Assembly: GCA_007753915.1 (NCBI GenBank) | Contig: CP036352.1 | Location: 1,054,001 to 1,118,000 of the forward strand | From: Phycisphaerae bacterium RAS2 | GTDB taxonomy: Bacteria; Planctomycetota; Phycisphaerae; UBA1845; UTPLA1 | Length of the DNA: 64,000 nucleotides | Reading direction: 5' to 3' | In this document: in pieces, positions 58,835-64,000 of the stretch | How the letters are laid out: each line of letters opens with the position of its first letter | How positions within the stretch are numbered: position 1 is the stretch's first letter | Notes under the pieces: model-generated | Seen by the model: the letters and a program-made list of their open reading frames with translations, nothing else | The model's database searches: none | Told to the model about the DNA's origin: nothing | Position numbers and translations under genes: made by a program

Positions 58835-61615
58835 TCAGGCCGGCGGGGAGTTTTGCCCGATGAACGTCGGCGATCGCAGCGATTCGTATGCGGACCAGGC
58901 AATCAGTCCCAACGTGATCGTCGCCGAAAAAAGTCCGTAGCCGGCGTACCACGAGCCGGCATCGAGCAAGATCGGAAATGTCCCGATCATGCCGACCAGC
59001 AGCAAACCGGTCAGGAGCGTGACGAGGCCGAATCGCATCAAAACAACGACGGCGACTCCGACGCCTCCGATCGCCATCAACGTCCACGCGGTGAAGGGGT
59101 GCGTTGCGTTCGGTGCATACATCACTGTTGCGAGGCACCACGTCAGCCCCATGATCAGCCAGGTCTTGCGCCCCACAAGCCACTTGAAGACAACGAGCAG
59201 CATGAGCGCCGTCAGACCCTGGTAAAGCCCGCTGATGACGGAATCGAGCGCGCCGTCCAGCGCGAAACGTGCGCCGAGCAGACTATCCAGCCCACGAGCA
59301 AGCCGTGCCTGCTCGCGCGCACTCCAGCCCAGCCAAATCGGCAACTGGCGATCCACCATTACAAGCAGCCCCCAGAACGCGCCGACAACGCAGCCGATGA
59401 GAACATCCCGCCCGACGATCGGATCACGTACATGTCCGGCGAGCAACCGGCTCCACGAGCCGAGCACGCGCGGCCAGTATCGTCGCGCGGCGGACTCGAG
59501 CGCCAGGTAGAAGATCGCGAGAATCGCTCCTTCGCAAAGCGACGATGCGACGGCCGTGGTGATTTTTTCCGCGGACGCCGGCCCATCCGCGACAGATTGG
59601 ATGGAGAGGAGCTGGCCCGTCAGACGCAGCAAGACGACGGTCGCGCCGAGCCGGACCGCGCCGCCGACGTCGCCGCGCCGCTTCAGATTACGCCAGGCCG
59701 CGGGCAGTGCGGCAAAGAGGAGAAGGAGAAACACGCCGTTGCGACCTAGGCTCGCCAGTCTGCGGCGAGAGTCGCTCGAAGTCGCATCGCCGACGCCGCT
59801 CGCATTCGCCGGGCATAGAGTAAAGTATCGAAGTTGTCCGGCGCTCGACTTGAGTTGAACAAGCAATTCGTCCGCAGCATCCGTTCCCTGCACTTGAACC
59901 CAATCGCGTGATCCTGCTGTCATGCCCGCCGTGCCTGCATCCGCGGCGTGTTTCACGAACGCGGCCGATGGCAGCGTTGAGAGCTTTGCAATTGCCGCCC
60001 AGTCCACGGAGGATTCGCTCGCCGAGTTCTCCGGCGATGCAGCGCGGCGCGACTCAAAATGCAGAAGCCGACCGCGGCCATCGAGCACGACAATCGTCCC
60101 GCCGGCCGGCGCTTCGCATGCGATGATCGACCTGGACGATGAAACAAACGGGAATCGAACCGACACGTTCGTCGTCCCCGTCGGCTTCCATTCACGGTAC
60201 ACATACAAGAGCGACGTGACGGAGTAATGCGGCAGGGCGTGAATCCAGCCGTTGCGAACCGGTTCACCTTGTGGCGCGTCCAGATCGCCGGCGAAGACGA
60301 ATCGGCCCTCGCACTCGGTTTGAATCAACGGGTACCCCGCGCCACGGATGACTTCTCTGGCGCGTTCGCGCAGGATGTCCGGTGCGAGCGCGCCGCCGTG
60401 TTGTGCAATGGGGTGCGAGCCTCGTCCGATTAACACCGCAAGGACGAAAAGCACCACCGCGCCCGCCGCCAGCCACGGCACCGCGCGCGGGCGAATAGAC
60501 CCGACGGCTGCTGCCGCCGCCAGCATCTCGCGCGTGGGAATTTGTCCCGCATCGATGGCCGACGCCAGCAAGTCGCCTCCCGGCAATGCAGCGGCCACGT
60601 GCAACGCGGACGGCGGACGCTTGGCGGGGTCTTTGGCCATGCACGCGAGGATGACGGCCTCCACCTGCGGGTCGATCGTTGACACGATTTTGGATGGCTC
60701 GGGCGGATCTTCCGTGCGATGCAGTTTCAGGTATTGGGCGGGATTGTCCGCAGTGAAGGCCGGCTGCCCAGTGAACAGTTCATATAGCACGAGACCCAGC
60801 GAATACAGGTCGCTTCGCTCGCTCACTTCGATGCCCGCGAGTTGCTCCGGCGCCATGTAGCGCGGCGTGCCCGCGCGAATCTCCGCGCGATCGACATGGC
60901 CGATCTGTACGGCGAGGCCGAAGTCGGTGAGGCGCGCGAGGCCTTTGCCGTCGATCATGACGTTTGCGGGTTTCAGGTCGCGGTGCAGCACGCCGTGAAC
61001 GTGCGCGGCGGCCAGCCCGGCGCAAATCTGCCGCGCGAGGTCAATCGCGCGCTGCCCGGTCACGCGTCCGACTCGTCGCAGCAGGGAGCCGAGGTCCTCG
61101 CCGTCGACGTATTCCATCGAGATGCAGGGCAGACCGTCGATCTCTCCGAGGTCGTAGAGCCGGCAAACGTGGGGATGAGCGACTTCGCGGGCGAGCTTTA
61201 CCTCGCGTTCGACGCGCCCGCGCCAGGAGGGGTCGAGCATGTGCAGACGCGGAAGAAACTTGAGGGCAACGGTTTGGTGAAGACGCATGTCTTCAGCGCG
61301 GTAGACGCGGCCCATGCCGCCCTCGCCCAGTCGCGACACGATTCGATAGCGCTCCGCGACGACGTCGCCGGTGGAGAAATCGGGCAGCTCGGTGATGAAT
61401 TGCAGATCCTCCTCGCGCCGAGCAGCGGCCAGGTCAACCGTCGAGGCGTTCGACGCGCGATTGGGAAGATGGTTGGAGAGGAGCCGCTCGACGTGGCGGC
61501 GCAGGGCTGCGTCGTCGCCGCAGGCACTGTTGACGAACGCGGCCTGTTGATCAGGAGGAAGCCCACAGGCTTCAATGAAGATCGCCTTGATTTTCGCGTG
61601 CTGTTCCGGCGTCAC
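58835..61615 (-). CDS. membrane serine/threonine protein kinase (PknB-like)
   Basis: A 926-residue kinase. Residues 1-75 are a helical leader (FIEACGLPPDQQAAFVNSAC and AALRRHVERLLSNH) common in planctomycete kinases next to ECF genes. Kinase domain 90-360: GEGGMGRVYRAED, VALKF (Lys119), HRDLKPANVMI (Asp213), DFGLAV (Asp231), GTPRYMAPEQLAG, SDLYSLGLVLYELFTG. TM at about 384-405, then a 230-residue extracytoplasmic-like region and a C-terminal block of about eight hydrophobic helices (from about residue 640) with no catalytic motif. It starts with a GTG overlapping the sigma-factor stop by 4 bases. Probably phosphorylates the sigma factor or its partners; that is inference. Confidence 0.93.
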   Translation of the reverse strand: MTPEQHAKIKAIFIEACGLPPDQQAAFVNSACGDDAALRRHVERLLSNHLPNRASNASTVDLAAARREEDLQFITELPDFSTGDVVAERYRIVSRLGEGGMGRVYRAEDMRLHQTVALKFLPRLHMLDPSWRGRVEREVKLAREVAHPHVCRLYDLGEIDGLPCISMEYVDGEDLGSLLRRVGRVTGQRAIDLARQICAGLAAAHVHGVLHRDLKPANVMIDGKGLARLTDFGLAVQIGHVDRAEIRAGTPRYMAPEQLAGIEVSERSDLYSLGLVLYELFTGQPAFTADNPAQYLKLHRTEDPPEPSKIVSTIDPQVEAVILACMAKDPAKRPPSALHVAAALPGGDLLASAIDAGQIPTREMLAAAAAVGSIRPRAVPWLAAGAVVLFVLAVLIGRGSHPIAQHGGALAPDILRERAREVIRGAGYPLIQTECEGRFVFAGDLDAPQGEPVRNGWIHALPHYSVTSLLYVYREWKPTGTTNVSVRFPFVSSSRSIIACEAPAGGTIVVLDGRGRLLHFESRRAASPENSASESSVDWAAIAKLSTLPSAAFVKHAADAGTAGMTAGSRDWVQVQGTDAADELLVQLKSSAGQLRYFTLCPANASGVGDATSSDSRRRLASLGRNGVFLLLLFAALPAAWRNLKRRGDVGGAVRLGATVVLLRLTGQLLSIQSVADGPASAEKITTAVASSLCEGAILAIFYLALESAARRYWPRVLGSWSRLLAGHVRDPIVGRDVLIGCVVGAFWGLLVMVDRQLPIWLGWSAREQARLARGLDSLLGARFALDGALDSVISGLYQGLTALMLLVVFKWLVGRKTWLIMGLTWCLATVMYAPNATHPFTAWTLMAIGGVGVAVVVLMRFGLVTLLTGLLLVGMIGTFPILLDAGSWYAGYGLFSATITLGLIAWSAYESLRSPTFIGQNSPPA

Positions 61616-62193
61616 GGCGATTCATCCGGCCCCATCTCCGCGCGAAGCCATGCCTTTGCGTGGGTCCAATCGCCTTCGACCGTGCGCTTGGAGACTTCCA
61701 GGACGGTGGCGATCTCTTCCATCGACAGGCCGGCAAACAGTCGCAGCTCAACCACGCGCGCCTGACGGGCATCCAGGGTGGCCAGCTTTTGCAGGGCATC
61801 GCGAAAATCGATGATGTCCGTGTCCAGCAGGGCAAGCTCGGACACGACATGGTCGAAGGCCACGCGGCGCCAGTCTTTGCCGCGCTTGGTGCGCTTGCGC
61901 GCCCGGGCGTGGTCGATCAGGATGCGTCGCATCGCCTCGGCCGAGACGGCGAGGAAATGGGTCTTGCCCTGCCAGTCCACGCGGGATTGATCGACCAGGC
62001 GCATGAACGCTTCGTGAACGAGGCCGGTGGGGTCGAGCGTGTGGCCCCGGCGCTCGCGTCGCAGATACCGCGCGGCGAGGTTTCGCAATTCGTCGTAGAC
62101 AAGGGGAAGCAGTTGCGCGGCAACGACGGACGGTTCAGAAGTGGGCAGGGCCGCCAGGATCTGCGTCGCGGGTGAAGATTTGCCGTGTTCCAT
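61612..62193 (-). CDS. ECF-type RNA polymerase sigma factor (Sig-70_X6 group)
   Basis: A 193-residue sigma factor: region 2 (LLPLVYDELRNLAARYLRRE, HTLDPTGLVHEAFMRL, RRILIDHARARKRTKRGKDW) and region 4 (LQKLATLDARQARVVELRLF, GLSMEEIATVLEVSKRTVEGDWTHAKAWL). DHARARKRxKRG and the T-L-x-P-T-x-L-V-x-E-A/Y signature define the planctomycete-rich Sig-70_X6 group, which is typically coupled to a Ser/Thr kinase instead of a classic anti-sigma factor, as here (GTGA overlap). The first ATG is used. A good promoter lies upstream. Confidence 0.95.
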   Translation of the reverse strand: MEHGKSSPATQILAALPTSEPSVVAAQLLPLVYDELRNLAARYLRRERRGHTLDPTGLVHEAFMRLVDQSRVDWQGKTHFLAVSAEAMRRILIDHARARKRTKRGKDWRRVAFDHVVSELALLDTDIIDFRDALQKLATLDARQARVVELRLFAGLSMEEIATVLEVSKRTVEGDWTHAKAWLRAEMGPDESP

Positions 62194-62237
62194 GCATCCG
62201 TCGCGGGGAATCGGACTCCATGCCGTTCCGCAAACGG

Positions 62238-62266
62238 ATTATCCGTGACGCCGAATCAAAACTCAA
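62238..62266 (-). promoter_or_regulatory. candidate sigma70-type promoter for the ECF-kinase operon
   Basis: On the minus strand TTGAGT (62266-62261), 17-base spacer, GATAAT (62243-62238), about 45 bases upstream of the sigma-factor ATG. Confidence 0.55.
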
Positions 62267-62355
62267 GCTTGACCGTTGAGCGGGTTTCTTTCGCCGTTGC
62301 AAGCCAGGGCGGAGGGCACGAAGGATACCAATCGCCCTCCACCCTGACTGCGTAA

Positions 62356-62826
62356 TCAGGCTCGCCCGTCCGGGCGCACAATCCAATCCGTATTCGGTTC
62401 GATGACAACGGAGACGCCGTCCAGTTTCATGGTCGCGGCTTTGATATTCGGCTTGAGCAACTGCGCGGCCAATCCCGTCAGCTCACCCAATGCAGCCCGC
62501 GTCGATTTGGGGCGGTCGGTGCGAATGACTCGGCAGTTAGTCTGCAATCGTTGCGCCAAGGCTGTGAGCAAACGCATGACAATCAGCCACAGGCTGCGCG
62601 GCGCTTCGATCCCGTCGAAGTAGAAAATCACGGCGTCAAACCGGTGATACTCGAAGATTTTCGCAATTCGCTTGAAGACGAGGCAGAACTCCCGCAGGCT
62701 CAAATTTGGACCGCGAGGTTGAAGCCAAAGGCTCCCCGTTCCCGAGGCCGCGATGTACCATCGATCGAGCATGTGCTGGATGTGGGCGGTTGAATCCTTC
62801 TCCAGTCGGTCGTTGCATTGGATCAT
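62356..62826 (-). CDS. small STAS-like hypothetical protein (paralogue of the 56656 gene)
   Basis: A 156-residue soluble protein: IQHMLDRWYIAASGTGSLWL, NLSLREFCLVFKRIAKIFEY, DAVIFYFDGIEAPRSLWLIV, LQTNCRVIRTDRPKS. It aligns with the 56656 product (IRRFLNDWCFHITEMGRLYV..., GVMTFDFSRVALAPP...). The C-terminal segment KLDGVSVVIEPNTDWIV adds another strand. Strand-helix order fits a STAS-like fold, without a convincing phosphoserine site. The start at 62826 is chosen over the frame opening at 62913; a perfect 14-base palindrome lies about 57 bases upstream. Confidence 0.65.
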   Translation of the reverse strand: MIQCNDRLEKDSTAHIQHMLDRWYIAASGTGSLWLQPRGPNLSLREFCLVFKRIAKIFEYHRFDAVIFYFDGIEAPRSLWLIVMRLLTALAQRLQTNCRVIRTDRPKSTRAALGELTGLAAQLLKPNIKAATMKLDGVSVVIEPNTDWIVRPDGRA

Positions 62827-63222
62827 GGCCTTTCCTCGGTTGGTTTCAATCCCGCCAGCCGGGCGAATCCGGGCAGCCGCATGTGGAACGTTCCACGGTG
62901 GTCGTCCGTTCATCCGGGATTGCGGTCCAAAGAGGAAAGCGATTTATTGCCGTCCGGCCCGCAACGGGCGCGGATTGCAGCCGGAAGAGCATTGAATTGA
63001 TCGTCCGTTAACGGGAAAGATCAGCACGAGATGAATTGAGTGGGCATTGCAGGGAACTGAAGTCCGCCGAGGGAGGGAGTATCGGGCGCGGCGGCACAGC
63101 GATCCCAACCGTCGCGCGAGATCGGCACCGACGGGTGGCTCGGCCAATCCGTCACTCGGTATACCGCTTGATTCTTCAGTCAAGGCTGCCGGGCGACCCG
63201 CGCGCCAACGCAAAGATCAGAG
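62827..63222. other. 396-base intergenic region
   Basis: Upstream of the STAS-like gene and downstream of the DUF2092 gene (both minus strand). It contains the palindrome GTGGAAC-GTTCCAC at 62883-62896. I see no supported ORF and no clear terminator for the gene ending at 63223. Confidence 0.5.
62883..62896. promoter_or_regulatory. perfect 14-base palindrome, candidate operator
   Basis: GTGGAACGTTCCAC, no mismatch, 57 bases before the start of the 62356 gene on its upstream side. Could bind a dimeric regulator; no other copy noticed in the window. Confidence 0.35.
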
Positions 63223-64000
63223 TTATTTCCCTTTTGCAACCGGCGTCAGTTCGAATCGCTTAACGTCGGCCGGCAGCTTGAACTCAAACGTCTCGGCCGA
63301 GAAGGTCGGGTTGGCGTCCCATTTCAAGACCTCGGCCGAATAGCGGAATCGCTCCGTGTCGATGCCGTAGTCAATCGAAATCTTGCGAAGAATCGGCTGA
63401 TCGCCCGCATCGACCCAGATCTCCCACGTGGAGCTGTCCGTCGTGAAGGCCAGATGATGGCATGCATGGTCGCCGATCTTGGTCTGGCCCACATAGCGCC
63501 CCTGGGCAGCGCGGCTCACCATTCGATCGTACAGATCCTTGTAGAGCAGGTCTTCCATCGGAACAACGATGCCGTACTCATCGGCGAGTTTGTCCAACGC
63601 GGCGTCGACGGTCTCGGGCATCGGTACGGAAGTATAGACATTCTTCTTCATATCGAGCATCGAGACGACTTTGCCGTCGTACACGGCGCGGCGCTTGCCT
63701 GTGTCCGAGCTGACGTCGACCGCGACTTTGCCCGGTCGGTTGAAGCTCAAGGTCCGGCGCTCCGAGACCTGGATCTTCTCGCCGCCTTCTCCCATCTGGT
63801 CGTATGTGCATTGCGCGGAGAAACCAAACGCCGCCAGACCGGTGATGTAGTCGCACATGGTCTTGAGGTACTTGTATGGATTCTCCTGCTCGGCGGCGGC
63901 ATCGGCGGCGGCCTTTTCCGATTCCGGGATTGCCGCCACCACGTAGCCGGGTTTGCCGTCCTGCTGGCCTTCCTGGTAATAGACGCCGTCCGAGACGTAG
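63223..64000 (-). CDS. DUF2092-family periplasmic protein, 5' end beyond window
   Basis: At least 259 residues, open to the window edge. The visible start region reads YVSDGVYYQEGQQDGKPGYV, a Tyr/Gly-rich strand-like stretch as in DUF6515-type proteins. It is followed by a helix (ESEKAAADAAAEQENPYKYL) and a DUF2092 domain: MCDYITGLAAFGFSAQCTYD, KVAVDVSSDTGKRRAVYDGK, DHACHHLAFTTDSSTWEIWV, KISIDYGIDTERFRYSAE. DUF2092 proteins are predicted periplasmic, LolA-like lipid or lipoprotein binders. An internal GTG at 63942 is probably not the true start because the frame upstream also looks coding. Confidence 0.82.
   Translation of the reverse strand, partial: YVSDGVYYQEGQQDGKPGYVVAAIPESEKAAADAAAEQENPYKYLKTMCDYITGLAAFGFSAQCTYDQMGEGGEKIQVSERRTLSFNRPGKVAVDVSSDTGKRRAVYDGKVVSMLDMKKNVYTSVPMPETVDAALDKLADEYGIVVPMEDLLYKDLYDRMVSRAAQGRYVGQTKIGDHACHHLAFTTDSSTWEIWVDAGDQPILRKISIDYGIDTERFRYSAEVLKWDANPTFSAETFEFKLPADVKRFELTPVAKGK

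Overview
The window reads as high-GC chromosomal DNA of a planctomycete, probably from the Phycisphaerae side of the phylum; this is inference from gene content. The clues are: three small membrane proteins ending in a CPECG zinc ribbon; an ECF sigma factor whose stop overlaps the start of a Ser/Thr kinase gene; a secreted protein with a C-terminal dockerin-like EF-hand pair; a PilM-type actin-like protein with a long C-terminal extension; many short palindromic repeats; and frequent 4-base start/stop overlaps. No rRNA, tRNA, CRISPR array, transposase or integrase was found.

Layout. 1-6.75 kb (mostly minus strand): the 5' part of gatB, a zinc-ribbon protein, a cinA gene swollen by two in-frame repeat insertions, a membrane protein, a lipoprotein with a degenerate hydrolase fold and a glycosyltransferase. 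6.9-13 kb: an unusual RpiB-DeoC fusion, a PiT phosphate transporter, an NSS-family transporter with its small subunit, and a conserved-looking unknown. 13-20.5 kb (minus): flagellin with a clear terminator, a class V aminotransferase, a sulfatase-TPR membrane protein, with tag and a small gene on the plus strand. 20.6-26 kb: a three-gene type IV pilus or secretion inner-membrane set starting with pilM. 26-35.8 kb: carbamate kinase, AcpS, lysine 6-transaminase, two low-GC zinc-ribbon genes lying between direct repeats, an S9B peptidase, small membrane proteins and cysK. 35.8-44.6 kb (minus): a hydrolase, a DUF4105 protein and a MFP-RND-OMF efflux operon.

45-51.9 kb is a signalling block: a 1438-residue hybrid histidine kinase (two PAS, GAF, two receivers, HPt) translationally coupled to a receiver-PP2C phosphatase and followed by a DUF4136 lipoprotein. 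52-56.7 kb is a secreted-protein cassette: a beta-helix protein whose signal peptide contains a (CA)16 microsatellite, and a 14-repeat propeller-like protein with dockerin. This cassette is bounded by direct repeats that duplicate the 3' end of the adjacent gene. 56.6-64 kb (minus): two distantly related small proteins with a STAS-like pattern, a KAS III-like enzyme without the usual His and Asn motifs, a tiny lipoprotein, the ECF-kinase operon and a DUF2092 protein that runs off the end.

The most interesting signals are the possibly phase-variable secreted beta-helix gene and its att-like flanking repeats, the repeat family that supplies coding sequence (inside cinA, and the start codon of another gene), and the RpiB-DeoC fusion, whose Cys-rich linker carries a helix resembling a microcompartment encapsulation peptide.
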